A DNA stretch of 64,000 nt from Kribbella steppae (GTDB lineage: Bacteria > Actinomycetota > Actinomycetes > Propionibacteriales > Kribbellaceae): positions 62,001 through 126,000 of the forward strand of contig NZ_SLWN01000006.1 in NCBI RefSeq assembly GCF_004342025.1, read 5' to 3'. The position numbers were made by a program, and so were the translations under genes. The notes under the pieces are model-generated. The model ran no database searches and was not told where the DNA came from. It saw only the letters and a program-made list of their open reading frames with translations. Below, piece by piece: positions 18,774 to 27,077 of this stretch. The number at the start of each line of letters is the position of its first letter. The stretch's first letter is position 1.

Positions 18774-20690
18774 ATGCCAACAGCCGATTCCACGACCGAA
18801 CGGCACCCGGTGAGCGACGCGCCGGCCTCTTCGACTCCCGATGGTCAGCGGCGGTCCTCGACGCCCCCGCCACCGCCTGGCCGGCGCTGGCGGCCGTGGC
18901 ACTTCATCATTGCCCTGGGCATCTTCGCGCTGCTGTTCTTCGGGCGTGGTGTGATCACCGCGGCACAGACGGAATCGCTGTCCTACAGTGCGTTTCTGGC
19001 GGATGTCCAGGCCCACAAGGTGTCCGCGGTGGCCGTCGGCGCCGACGGGCAGATCACCGGGACGCTCACCGGTGGCCCGCGTTTCGCCACCCAGGCGCCG
19101 ACATGGGCTCTGACCACTGACGATCTGGCCAATCGCCTGGAGACCGCCGGCGTGCAGGTGTCGGCCGAGGCGGCGACCGACACTCTGCGGCAACTGATCG
19201 ATTCGCTGCTGCCCACGCTGCTGCTCATCGGTGCCTTCGTCTGGTTCAGCAGCCGGGCCGAGCGGAGCCTTGGTTCGGGTGGCGGGCTGGGTGGCCTCTT
19301 GCGGGGTAAGCCGGCCAGGGTGACTGAGGCCGAGCGGCCGAGCACGCGGTTCGGCGACGTCGCCGGCTACGACGGGGTGAAGGAGGAGGTGCGGGAGGTC
19401 GTCGACTTCCTGCAGCATCCGGAGCGGTACCGGCGAGTGGGCGCGAGAGGTCCGCGCGGGGTGCTGCTGGTCGGTCCGCCCGGTACGGGTAAGACGCTGC
19501 TCGCCCGGGCTGTGGCCGGCGAGGCGGAGGTCCCGTTCTACGCGGTCACCGGCAGCAGTTTTGTGGAGATGTTCGTCGGTCTCGGCGCGTCCCGGGTCCG
19601 GGACTTGTTCGCCGATGCGCGGCGCAATGGTCCGGCCATCATCTTCATCGACGAGATCGACGCCATCGGTGGCCGTCGGGGGGTGAGCGGCTTCGGCGGG
19701 CACGACGAACGGGAGCAGACCCTCAACCAGTTGCTCGCGGAGATGGACGGCTTCACCCAGGGCGGTGCGGTCGTCGTCCTGGCGAACACCAACCGGCCGG
19801 AGATCCTCGATCCCGCGCTGCTGCGCGCCGGCCGGTTCGACCGGCAGGTGCAGGTTCCGTTGCCCGTGCTGGCGGAGCGGGCCCAGATCCTCGGCGTCCA
19901 TACTCGCGACAAGGTGCTCACCGGGCACGTCGACCTGATGGACGTGGCGCGGGGTACGCCGGGCTTCAGCGGCGCCGACCTGGCGAACCTGGTGAACGAG
20001 GCGGCGCTGCGGGCCGCCCGGGACGGTCGCGGTGAACTGCGGCCGGCCGACTTCGAGGACGCGCGGGAACGGCTGATCCTCGGTCGTCGTGACGGTGCTG
20101 CGCTGCTTCCGGAGGAGCGGTTGCGGGTTGCTGTGCACGAGGCCGGCCATGCGTTGGTGGCGGCCTTGTCGCCGACCGCGGACCCGGTCTCGAAGATCAC
20201 GATCCTCCCGACCGGTCTGGCGCTGGGCGCGACGCATCAGCTTCCGACCGACGAGCGCCGGCTGTACACCGAGCAGTATCTGCGGGAGTCGCTGGCGGTT
20301 CGGCTGGCCGGCCGCGCGGCCGAAGTCCTCGTGTTCGGGGAACCTTCGACCGGAGCGGCGGACGACCTCGCAGGGGCTACCGACCTCGCGCTGCGCATGG
20401 TCCGGGACTACGGCTTCTCGAAGGATCTCGGGCCGGTCGCTTATCCCACCGCGCGTTCGTCCGCTGACAGTGCCGAGGGTGGGGACAGGCCGTACGCCGA
20501 GGCGACCCAGCGGCACGTCGATCTGGAGGTGGCACGCGTACTCCGGGCCGCTGACGAGCAGGCCGATCTCTTGCTCGAACGCCATCGCGCATCACTCGAC
20601 CGATTGAGCGAGCGGCTGCTGCAGGACGAGACAGTCGACGGTGCGGTCGTCTACGACATCGTCCGCAACCCACCGACACGGGTCGCCTGA
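18774..20690 (+). CDS. ftsH: FtsH-family ATP-dependent membrane zinc metalloprotease (probable second copy)
   Basis: A 638-residue protein from ATG 18774 (GAAGGAG 6-7 nt upstream). There is a Pro-rich cytoplasmic N-terminus, a first membrane helix (about residues 43-62), an extracytoplasmic domain (about 65-140), a second helix (about 145-160), then the AAA+ domain with Walker A GPPGTGKT, Walker B IIFIDEIDAIG and the second region of homology ending RAGRFDRQV. The protease domain has the zinc site HEAGH and the third-ligand segment STGAADDLAGAT. It degrades membrane and regulatory proteins using ATP. Unlike housekeeping ftsH it heads an operon with a lipoprotein, an MFS carrier and a stress protein, which suggests a paralog with a dedicated task. 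Confidence 0.9.
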   Translation: MPTADSTTERHPVSDAPASSTPDGQRRSSTPPPPPGRRWRPWHFIIALGIFALLFFGRGVITAAQTESLSYSAFLADVQAHKVSAVAVGADGQITGTLTGGPRFATQAPTWALTTDDLANRLETAGVQVSAEAATDTLRQLIDSLLPTLLLIGAFVWFSSRAERSLGSGGGLGGLLRGKPARVTEAERPSTRFGDVAGYDGVKEEVREVVDFLQHPERYRRVGARGPRGVLLVGPPGTGKTLLARAVAGEAEVPFYAVTGSSFVEMFVGLGASRVRDLFADARRNGPAIIFIDEIDAIGGRRGVSGFGGHDEREQTLNQLLAEMDGFTQGGAVVVLANTNRPEILDPALLRAGRFDRQVQVPLPVLAERAQILGVHTRDKVLTGHVDLMDVARGTPGFSGADLANLVNEAALRAARDGRGELRPADFEDARERLILGRRDGAALLPEERLRVAVHEAGHALVAALSPTADPVSKITILPTGLALGATHQLPTDERRLYTEQYLRESLAVRLAGRAAEVLVFGEPSTGAADDLAGATDLALRMVRDYGFSKDLGPVAYPTARSSADSAEGGDRPYAEATQRHVDLEVARVLRAADEQADLLLERHRASLDRLSERLLQDETVDGAVVYDIVRNPPTRVA

Positions 20691-20700
20691 AGGAGGAACC

Positions 20701-21210
20701 ATGACGATCATCAAGCGCGGCCGAAGGGCGATCCGCTGGCTGCCGGTTCTACTGGCGATGCTCACGGTGGCCGGATGCGGTGGGTGGCCACCGGTCCAGG
20801 ACCTTCCCGGAGGCGGCGTCGACGCCGAGTCGGGCCGGGTCGTCATCGACGACATCTGGGTCGACGGCCCACACGGTATCACCGCCGGGGGCAGCACGCC
20901 GTTGCGGTTGGCGATCACCAACGCGTCCCCGACCGCCGACACCCTGGTCGGTGTCTCGACCCCGCTCGCCGGCCGAGCCGTGCTCGAGCAGAACGGCCAC
21001 CCGGTGGCGGGCATCGCCCTGCCGGCATCGGGTTTCGTCGACCTCGAGTGGCGGACCGGTGTCGAGCTCGAGGGTCTGCGTACGTCGCTCATCCCCGGCA
21101 CGTATGTCCCGGTGACCCTGCGGTTCGCGCACGCAGCCCCGGTGACCGTGCGGGCAGCCGTCGGACCGCTCGCCGTACCCGAGCCGCAGAACCCTTCCAC
21201 CTCGGCCTGA
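20701..21210 (+). CDS. PCu(A)C-like lipoprotein without the usual copper ligands
   Basis: A 169-residue lipoprotein from ATG 20701, with GGAGGAACC directly upstream and only 10 nt after ftsH. The N-terminus is a signal with lipobox VAGC (Cys near residue 23). The mature part is a beta-rich domain with DIWVDGP, TPLRLAITNASPTADTLVGV, a central PLAGRAVLEQ and the closing PGTYVPVTLRFAHA, the layout of the PCu(A)C/DUF461 copper chaperone fold. The HxM/Met copper motif expected in true chaperones is not visible, so it may no longer bind copper. It probably acts outside the membrane together with FtsH and the transporter in the same operon. Fold assignment is moderate, function unknown. Confidence 0.65.
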   Translation: MTIIKRGRRAIRWLPVLLAMLTVAGCGGWPPVQDLPGGGVDAESGRVVIDDIWVDGPHGITAGGSTPLRLAITNASPTADTLVGVSTPLAGRAVLEQNGHPVAGIALPASGFVDLEWRTGVELEGLRTSLIPGTYVPVTLRFAHAAPVTVRAAVGPLAVPEPQNPSTSA

Positions 21211-21232
21211 CCTGGCCGTAGAGAGGAGCGAG

Positions 21233-22705
21233 ATGAGTATCGCGGAAACGACAGCCACCGGCCCGGTGCGCAGTCTGGTGCCGGCCCGGCTGGATCGGTT
21301 GCCATGGTCGAAGTTCCACTGGCTGGTGGTCATCGGCCTGGGCGTCTCCTGGATCCTCGACGGGCTGGAGATCCAGATCGTGTCGCAGGCGGGTTACCAG
21401 ACCACGCTCGGCCTCTCCGCCGGCGCGGTGGGCGCCGTCGGCTCGGTCTATCTGGCGGGACAGGTACTGGGCGCGCTGTTCTTCGGGCGGATCACCGACC
21501 GGCTCGGCCGCCGGAAGTTGTTCATGATCACGCTGGGCGTCTATCTGGTCGCGAGCGGGATCGGCGGGCTGTCGTTCAGTCTGTGGTTCCTGTTGGTCTT
21601 CCGGTTCATCGCCGGGATGGGGATCGGCGGTGAGTACACGGCGATCAACTCCGCGATCGACGAACTGATCCCGTCGCGTTACCGCGGCCGGGTCGACATC
21701 GCGGTGAACGGCACGTATTGGGGTGGCGCGGCGCTCGGTGCGGTGGCCAACCTGTACCTGCTGTCGGACCATCTTCCCACGAACCTGGGCTGGCGGATCG
21801 GCTTCTTCCTGGGACCGGTGATCGGCCTGGTCGTCATCTTCCTGCGCCGGACCCTCCCGGAGAGCCCGCGCTGGCTGATGACCCACGGACGGCAGGAGGC
21901 GGCGGAGCGCACGGTGGCGGAGATCGAACGCCGGGCAACGTCCCGGGGCGCCGAGCTCCCGCCGGTTCCGGAACGGCTGGCGCTGGAGATCACGCCCGTC
22001 GACCGGGTCTCCTACCTGAAGATCGCGAAGGTGTTCTTCCGCGACTATCCCTCGCGATCCTTCCTCGGCTTCTCGATGATGGTGACGCAGGCCTTCCTGT
22101 ACAACGCGATCTTCTTCACCTACGCCCTGGTCCTGCAGCACTTCTACGGCGTACCGAAGGCACACACCAGCTACTACTTCTTCCCATTTGCCCTTGGCAA
22201 CCTTCTCGGGCCGCTGCTGATCGGGCACCTGTTCGACACGATCGGCCGGCGCCGGATGATCCTGTTCACCTATGGCGTCTCGGGATTGTTGCTGCTGGCC
22301 TCGGCGTACTTGTTCCAGGCGGGACTGCTCAACGCCACCACGCAGACCGCCTTGTGGTGCGTGATCTTCTTCCTCGCCTCGGCCGGCGCCTCGTCGGCGT
22401 ACCTGACCGTGAGCGAGATCTTCCCGCTGGAGCTGCGTGGCCAGGCGATCTCGTTCTTCTTCGCCATCTCGCAGGGCGCCGGCGGAGTGGTCGCGCCGTT
22501 CCTGTTCGGGCATCTGATCGGTACCGGCGACAGCGCGGTTCCGGACCGGAATCCGCTGACGTGGGGATACGTGATCGGAGCCGTGATCATGATCGCGGGT
22601 GGGGTCATCGCGTGGTTCTTCGGCGTCGATGCCGAGCGTCGGTCGCTCGAGGACATCGCCAGCCCCTTGTCGGCAACCACCAACCATCGGGAGGTCACGT
22701 CATGA
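21233..22705 (+). CDS. MFS transporter, sugar/metabolite:H+ symporter type
   Basis: A 490-residue, 12-helix major facilitator. ATG 21233 has GAGAGGAGCGAG upstream, 22 nt after the lipoprotein. The loop 2-3 motif DRLGRRK and its repeat DTIGRRR, the RFIAGMGIGGEYTAINSAID segment and the PESPRWL motif after helix 6 place it in the sugar-porter-like group, close to aromatic-acid and metabolite symporters. The substrate cannot be read. The stop overlaps the ATG of the next gene (ATGA), so translation is coupled to the stress protein. The long central loop (about residues 215-260) is normal for the group. It looks intact. Confidence 0.85.
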   Translation: MSIAETTATGPVRSLVPARLDRLPWSKFHWLVVIGLGVSWILDGLEIQIVSQAGYQTTLGLSAGAVGAVGSVYLAGQVLGALFFGRITDRLGRRKLFMITLGVYLVASGIGGLSFSLWFLLVFRFIAGMGIGGEYTAINSAIDELIPSRYRGRVDIAVNGTYWGGAALGAVANLYLLSDHLPTNLGWRIGFFLGPVIGLVVIFLRRTLPESPRWLMTHGRQEAAERTVAEIERRATSRGAELPPVPERLALEITPVDRVSYLKIAKVFFRDYPSRSFLGFSMMVTQAFLYNAIFFTYALVLQHFYGVPKAHTSYYFFPFALGNLLGPLLIGHLFDTIGRRRMILFTYGVSGLLLLASAYLFQAGLLNATTQTALWCVIFFLASAGASSAYLTVSEIFPLELRGQAISFFFAISQGAGGVVAPFLFGHLIGTGDSAVPDRNPLTWGYVIGAVIMIAGGVIAWFFGVDAERRSLEDIASPLSATTNHREVTS

Positions 22706-23142
22706 GTGGATTCATCGTCGTAGCGGTCGATCCGGCGACAGGCTCGAAGGAGGCGCTGAGATGGGCCGCCGACGAGGCCAGGCTCCGTCAGGCACGCCTG
22801 CGCGCCGTGATGGCGTGGCGAGCCGCGCGGCCACCGGCTGCTCCCGCTGCCCGGCCTCCGGTGGCTCTGAGCCTCAGTCCCACGGACGCCCAGGCCGCTG
22901 CCGATGCGAAGCTCGCCAGGATGGTGGCCGACGCGCTCGGCCCCGGGAACGCAGCCTGCTGCCTCGCGGTGCACGGAGCGACGCTGCCGGTCTTGCTGAC
23001 CGCCGCTCACGATGCCGACCTGCTCGTGCTCGACCCACCTCGCCCGACCGACATCACCCGCGCCAAGGCCAGCCTGCTCGCGCCCCAACTGGTGTTCCGG
23101 GTGCCCTGCCCAGTCGTTGTCATCCCACCCAGGACCGCGTAG
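22702..23142 (+). CDS. Universal stress protein (UspA) domain protein
   Basis: A 146-residue cytoplasmic protein from ATG 22702, overlapping the MFS stop. The start FIVVAVDPATGSKEALRWAADEA is the Usp beta-alpha start, and the end VFRVPCPVVVIPP is the final Usp strand. The ATP-binding motif G-2x-G-9x-G(S/T), expected before the last strand, is absent; the segment there reads LVLDPPRPTDITRAKASLL. It is therefore likely of the class that does not bind ATP. As the last gene of the ftsH operon it may tie the operon to a stress response. Family assignment is good. Confidence 0.8.
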   Translation: MSGFIVVAVDPATGSKEALRWAADEARLRQARLRAVMAWRAARPPAAPAARPPVALSLSPTDAQAAADAKLARMVADALGPGNAACCLAVHGATLPVLLTAAHDADLLVLDPPRPTDITRAKASLLAPQLVFRVPCPVVVIPPRTA

Positions 23143-23152
23143 GGCGGCTACC

Positions 23153-23743
23153 TCATCGGCGGTGCCGGCGTCTGATGATCAGGGCAACGGTCACGAGGAC
23201 CATCGCGATCAGTACGCCGGACCAGCTGAGGTAGCGTTCGGCTCGCGCGTAGGCCGCACCGGCGAGGAATCCGACGCTGGCTACGGTGACGGCCCACAGT
23301 GTCCCGCCGGCCACGTTGTATGCGACGAAGCGCCGGTAGGGCAACCCGCTCGCGCCGGCGACTGAGGGGACCAGCGCCCTCAGTAGCGCCACTGAACGAC
23401 CGAGCAGGACGGCGGGACCGCCGTACCTCTGGACGAACGCCTGCGCACGGTCCAGACGCTGCTTCGGCGCGCCGGTCGCACGAGAGAACAGGCGCGGTCC
23501 CAGCTTCGTGCCGACGGCATATCCGATGCTGTCGCCCAGGACCGCGCCGAGCGCCGCGGCCGCCATCACGGCGAGCAGTGGTACTCGGCTTTCGTGTGCG
23601 AAGACTCCGCCGAGCAGTACGGCGATCTCCGCCGGTATCACGACACCCAGCAGGGTCGAGGCCTCGAGCGCGGGCAATGCGAACACCACGAGGAGCAGGG
23701 CCCAGGGCGGTACTCTCGCCAGCTCGCGGAGCAGGCTGCTCAT
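23153..23743 (-). CDS. DedA/SNARE-associated-family membrane protein
   Basis: A 196-residue membrane protein from ATG 23743. It has the DedA layout: an N-terminal helix ending in EASTLLGVVIPAEIAVLLGG (the re-entrant E/P loop), then LGAVLGDSIGYAVGTKLG, then the hallmark basic region VLLGRSVALLRALVPSVAG and GLPYRRFVAYNVAGGTLW. DedA proteins are needed for proton-motive-force-dependent processes, and members recycle undecaprenyl phosphate or flip phospholipids. It is convergent with the universal stress gene, ends 10 nt from it, and overlaps the response regulator stop, so it is the last gene of the DUF1003-like / regulator / DedA operon. It may be a target or partner of that two-component system. 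Confidence 0.85.
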   Translation of the reverse strand: MSSLLRELARVPPWALLLVVFALPALEASTLLGVVIPAEIAVLLGGVFAHESRVPLLAVMAAAALGAVLGDSIGYAVGTKLGPRLFSRATGAPKQRLDRAQAFVQRYGGPAVLLGRSVALLRALVPSVAGASGLPYRRFVAYNVAGGTLWAVTVASVGFLAGAAYARAERYLSWSGVLIAMVLVTVALIIRRRHRR

Positions 23744-24417
23744 TCGGCGTCGGGATCTAGTCGGTAGCCCGCGCCGCGGACGGTGTGGATGGTGTCGCGA
23801 CCGAACGGGCGGTCCACCTTGTCGCGGAGGTAGCGGATGTAGACGTCGACCACGTTCGATCCGCCGTCGTACGCGAAGTCCCAGACATGGTCGATCAGGT
23901 AGGTCCGGCTGAGTGCCTCGCCGGGTCTGCGCATCAGTTCCTGGAGGAGCGCGAACTCCTTCGGGGACAGTGCGACCTCGACGTCACCTCGCCGGACGAT
24001 CCGAGACACCGGATCCAGGGTCAGATCGCCGGCCCGCAGGACGACGGGACGTTCCAGCGGTCCTCGCCGGGTGAGCGACCGAACCCGGGCGAACAGCTCC
24101 GCCAGTGCGAACGGCTTCGTGAGGTAGTCGTCGGCACCGGAGTCCAGGCCACGGACACGGTCCGCTACGGCGTCCCGCGCGGTCAGCATGAGTACGGGCG
24201 CCCACCGGCCTTCGGCCCGGATCCGGCGGCAGACCTCGAAGCCGTCCGGAGCGGGGATCATGGCGTCGAGCACCACCGCGTCGTAGTCGTTCTCGAGCGC
24301 ATTCCACAGTGCGTCCGCCCCGTTGGCCGCGGCATCGACGGCGTACCCCTCCCGCTGCAGGCTGCGGACCAGCAAAGCGGCCATGCCGGGATCATCCTCC
24401 ACCACGAGCAGCCGCAT
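23740..24417 (-). CDS. OmpR/PhoB-family response regulator
   Basis: A 225-residue regulator from ATG 24417 (MRLLVVEDD); an ATG at 24447 overlapping the stop of the upstream gene would add ten residues. The receiver domain has the acidic pair ED, the phospho-acceptor Asp in VVLDAMIPAPDG and the conserved Lys in LTKPF. The winged helix (about residues 130-225) has LSPKEFALLQELMRRPGEAL and the recognition wing SNVVDVYIRYLRDKV. It should be phosphorylated by the divergently encoded histidine kinase that starts about 500 bp away. It sits between a DUF1003-like gene and dedA, all overlapping by 4 nt or nearly so. Confidence 0.9.
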   Translation of the reverse strand: MRLLVVEDDPGMAALLVRSLQREGYAVDAAANGADALWNALENDYDAVVLDAMIPAPDGFEVCRRIRAEGRWAPVLMLTARDAVADRVRGLDSGADDYLTKPFALAELFARVRSLTRRGPLERPVVLRAGDLTLDPVSRIVRRGDVEVALSPKEFALLQELMRRPGEALSRTYLIDHVWDFAYDGGSNVVDVYIRYLRDKVDRPFGRDTIHTVRGAGYRLDPDAE

Positions 24418-24443
24418 ACCTGTCAGCGTAGAACTCGGTTGCC

Positions 24444-24914
24444 TCATGGCTGCGGCTCACCCGCCTCGTCGAGCGGCCGCACCGAGGTCTGCACCCGGGC
24501 GGTGAGCCGCGCGAGGTCACCACGCAGTCGCTCGACCTCGTCCCGGAGCTCCTCGATGGCAACAGCCGCCCGGCGGTCCGACTCCAGGGCGTACAGCGCG
24601 ACTTCGGCTGCGGTGTCGTCGAGGCGGCTTGAGGTCATCAGCACGATGGACAGCGCCACCACCATGAGACCGGACAGGACGACGGTCATGCCGGTGGCGG
24701 CGTCGCGTCGTACGGTGAGCACTGTCCCCGCCCCGACCAGACCCGCGCCTACCGTGGCGGCGGTCCATGATCCGAGCAGCCCGCGCGCCAGGTCCGCGGC
24801 CCGTTCACGCCGGGTCAGCCCGTCGTGCGACCGGATCCCGGGGTGCAGACTCCAGGTCGGTTTGCGGCCGCGCAGTCGGGCTGGGCGAGGCGAGTGGGTG
24901 ATGTCCGGGGTCAC
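24444..24914 (-). CDS. DUF1003-like small membrane protein with coiled-coil tail
   Basis: About 156 residues from GTG 24914 (MTPDITHSP); the longer open frame upstream is antisense to the kinase start. There is a basic N-terminal region, two adjacent membrane helices (TAATVGAGLVGAGTVLTV and MTVVLSGLMVVALSIVLM), then SSRLDDTAAEVALYALESDR and a heptad-rich tail EELRDEVERLRGDLARLTAR. This resembles DUF1003 and the Fet4-like permease fold, which end in the same kind of charged helix. The end overlaps the ATG at 24447, an alternative start of the response regulator. It may sense or report membrane state to the two-component pair. Family fit is tentative. Confidence 0.6.
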   Translation of the reverse strand: MTPDITHSPRPARLRGRKPTWSLHPGIRSHDGLTRRERAADLARGLLGSWTAATVGAGLVGAGTVLTVRRDAATGMTVVLSGLMVVALSIVLMTSSRLDDTAAEVALYALESDRRAAVAIEELRDEVERLRGDLARLTARVQTSVRPLDEAGEPQP

Positions 24915-24957
24915 GGTGCCAGGATCGGGCCGAGAGGATGAGAGGACGGTGAAAGGG

Positions 24958-26301
24958 ATGCGACTGCTGCCGCGCTCGTTGCGGGGTCGGGTGACCTTCG
25001 TGTTCACGGTCGGCGCGGCCGTCGTGCTCAGTCTGTGCCTGGCTATGTTGTACGTCGCCCTGGACAACCAACTGACGTCCGCTCTCGACGAGGACCTGTC
25101 GTCGCGCAGCTCCGACATCTCGGCCGCCTTGCGGGCGGGAGACAGCGGGGCGGTCGCCCGTGACCCGATGGCGCAGCTGTACGCATCCGATGGCGGCCAG
25201 CTGGCCGGCTCACCATCCCTGGGCGAGGGCAGACTGCTCAGCGCGGCGGACGGCAGGGACCTTCAGCGCGAGGTCGCTGAGACGCGATCGCTTTCGATCG
25301 GCGGCGAGGACGATCGGTCGAAGGTGCGGATCCTGCCGCGGCGGCTGGGATCGGGTGAGGTCCTGGTGGTCGGCGTCTCCGCGGAACCCTTGCAGGCCGC
25401 CCGCGAGCGCTTGGTGGCCGTCCTGCTCGTGGCCGCGCCGCTGCTCATCGGCCTTCTCGGCCTCGCCGGATGGCTGGTCGTCCGAGCCGCACTACGGCCG
25501 GTCGACATCCTGACCCGCGAGGCGGCCGCGATCTCGTCGGTCGAAACCGATCGCCGGCTGCCCGCCGTACCCGGCAATGACGAAATCGCCCGGCTCGCAC
25601 GGACCCTCGACGGAATGCTCGGCCGGCTCCGGGTCGCCTTCGAGCGGGAGCGCGCGTTCGTCGACGACGCCAGCCACGAGTTGCGGACTCCGATCGCGGT
25701 GCTCCGGGGGGAGATCGAGCTCGCCTTGTCCGCACTCGGCGAACCGGCAGAGGTCGAGCGCTCGCTCGTCGCGGCGCTCGGCGAGACCGAACGACTGACC
25801 CGGCTCGCCGAGGACCTGCTGCTCCTCGCACGCGAGCGAGCCGGCTCTCTCGTCATCCGCCGTGAGCCGGTCGACCTGCTGGACCTGGCCGCCGGCGAGG
25901 CGCGGCGCCTTGGCCCGGTGCTCGGACCGCGGATCGAGGTTCTTGGCGAGACCGTGGTCGTCGACGGGGACCCCGATCGGCTCCGGCAGGTGCTGACCAA
26001 CCTGCTGCACAACAGCGCCGCTGCCGGAGCCAGGACCGTCCACGTGCGGGCGACCAGCGATGCGACGGCCACGGCACTGGAGATCTCCGACGACGGACCC
26101 GGGTTCCCACCCGCCGTCATCGACTCAGCCTTCGAACGGTTCGTCCGCGGCGACAACGCCCGGACGCCGGGGTCGTCCGGGGCGGGTCTGGGTCTGGCGA
26201 TCGTGCGCGCGGTGGTTGCCGCGCATGGTGGCACTGTCGAGGCACGCAACGGCGAGCCGCTTGGCGGCGCTGTGATCACCGCGCGACTACCGCTCGGTTG
26301 A
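24958..26301 (+). CDS. Sensor histidine kinase of the divergent two-component system
   Basis: A 447-residue kinase from ATG 24958 (GTG 24949 also possible; GAGAGG lies upstream). The first membrane helix is about residues 14-36, a small extracytoplasmic domain about 37-155 follows, and the second helix LLVAAPLLIGLLGLAGWLVV leads into HAMP. The phospho-acceptor His is in DDASHELRTPIAVL. The ATPase domain has the N box LLHNSAA, the G1 box DDGPGF and the G2 box GAGLGLAIV. It is divergent from the DUF1003-like gene, with only about 45 nt between starts, so a shared control region is likely. It is the only visible partner for the OmpR-type regulator. Confidence 0.88.
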   Translation: MRLLPRSLRGRVTFVFTVGAAVVLSLCLAMLYVALDNQLTSALDEDLSSRSSDISAALRAGDSGAVARDPMAQLYASDGGQLAGSPSLGEGRLLSAADGRDLQREVAETRSLSIGGEDDRSKVRILPRRLGSGEVLVVGVSAEPLQAARERLVAVLLVAAPLLIGLLGLAGWLVVRAALRPVDILTREAAAISSVETDRRLPAVPGNDEIARLARTLDGMLGRLRVAFERERAFVDDASHELRTPIAVLRGEIELALSALGEPAEVERSLVAALGETERLTRLAEDLLLLARERAGSLVIRREPVDLLDLAAGEARRLGPVLGPRIEVLGETVVVDGDPDRLRQVLTNLLHNSAAAGARTVHVRATSDATATALEISDDGPGFPPAVIDSAFERFVRGDNARTPGSSGAGLGLAIVRAVVAAHGGTVEARNGEPLGGAVITARLPLG

Positions 26302-26741
26302 CCCGCGCTCCGATCGGCGGTCAGCGGACGCCGATGATGGTGAAGCGCTCGGCGGACTGGACGTGCCCACCGGTCGAGGTCAGGATCGTCAATGCAGGAT
26401 CGGTGGAGACGAAACGTCGAATGCGTCAGTTTGAATGAGACTGCGCCAACTCAACTGAGACAGGACGACTTCGAATGGCCGCTGTTCATGGGGATGCAGT
26501 AAGGGGCCATCAGGACGCGTTGCACCTTACATAACGCCGGCTATCGGCGCAGTTGTGCACGCGGGCATCCGCACTACCTCAGCGGCGGCGCGAGCAGGAC
26601 AGAGAAGTCTGCGGGACTCGTTTGCGGGACGGTGGGGGCAGTTCAGGCCGGCCGGGCTCGATTTGAGTGCCGACCGCAACTGTGACTCCCGACGGGGTGG
26701 CGTTGGCTTGCCGGTCGCTGCAGGCCTATGGACGCTTTGGG
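26302..26741. other. Intergenic stretch with gene and IS debris
   Basis: About 440 bp without an intact gene. A minus-strand tail ending in a TGA at 26323-26321 reads TILTSTGGHVQSAERFTIIG, probably the last codons of a deleted gene. Next to it lie two tandem 20-bp repeats (annotated separately) that look like one end of an insertion sequence. The rest shows nothing I can name. Confidence 0.4.
26422..26461 (-). repeat. Two tandem 20-bp repeats resembling an IS21-type terminal end
   Basis: Read on the minus strand: GTCTCAGTTGAGTTGGCGCA followed directly by GTCTCATTCAAACTGACGCA (14 of 20 positions equal). Multiple short terminal repeats beginning TGTCTCA are typical of IS21-like and some IS481-like elements. 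No transposase remains nearby, so this looks like a solitary end left by deletion. Confidence 0.4.
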
Positions 26742-27077
26742 CTAGAGCGGGCGGAGTTCGGTGCCGGGGATCCAGCTGACGCGGCCGTCCTTGTCGCGGA
26801 CGCGGCCGAGCCATTCACCGTTGTCGCGGATCCAGACGTCGAGTTCGCCGTTCTGCCACTGGGCGCGCTGGACCGGCTGGGCCGGGTCCACCTTGCGGAT
26901 GGCGTCGGCCGGCCTGGGGCCGTGCGCGTCGTACTGGACGTCGAGATCGCTGGCTATCCGGTGGGCCTCCGTTTCGTCGTCGATGTCTGTTGCCCGCCAC
27001 CCGTTGACCGCGCCGTCCCAGACGCCGAATCTGTTCGATCCGTCGTCGGCAGGTCGCACCGTGAACCGCCCAAGCAT
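26742..27077 (-). CDS. Small hypothetical protein
   Basis: A 111-residue cytoplasmic protein from ATG 27077 (MLGRFTVRPADDGSNRFG); the frame is open further upstream but without coding character. The first half reads GVWDGAVNGWRATDIDDETE and IASDLDVQYDAHGPRPADAI; the second has QWQNGELDVWIRDNGEWLGR and ends KDGRVSWIPGTELRPL. The repeated short beta-strand pattern suggests a small SH3-like or WW-like domain. I recognise no named family, but the composition is that of a real gene. It lies between IS debris and the serine recombinase. Confidence 0.5.
   Translation of the reverse strand: MLGRFTVRPADDGSNRFGVWDGAVNGWRATDIDDETEAHRIASDLDVQYDAHGPRPADAIRKVDPAQPVQRAQWQNGELDVWIRDNGEWLGRVRDKDGRVSWIPGTELRPL

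Noticed and set aside
18699..20585. Long minus-strand open frame opposite ftsH
   Set aside because: Shadow of the FtsH gene, which has all catalytic motifs on the + strand.
23785..24957. Much longer N-terminus for the histidine kinase, in an open frame starting near 23785
   Set aside because: That stretch is antisense to the response regulator and DUF1003-like genes; the kinase begins naturally at the first membrane helix after 24958.
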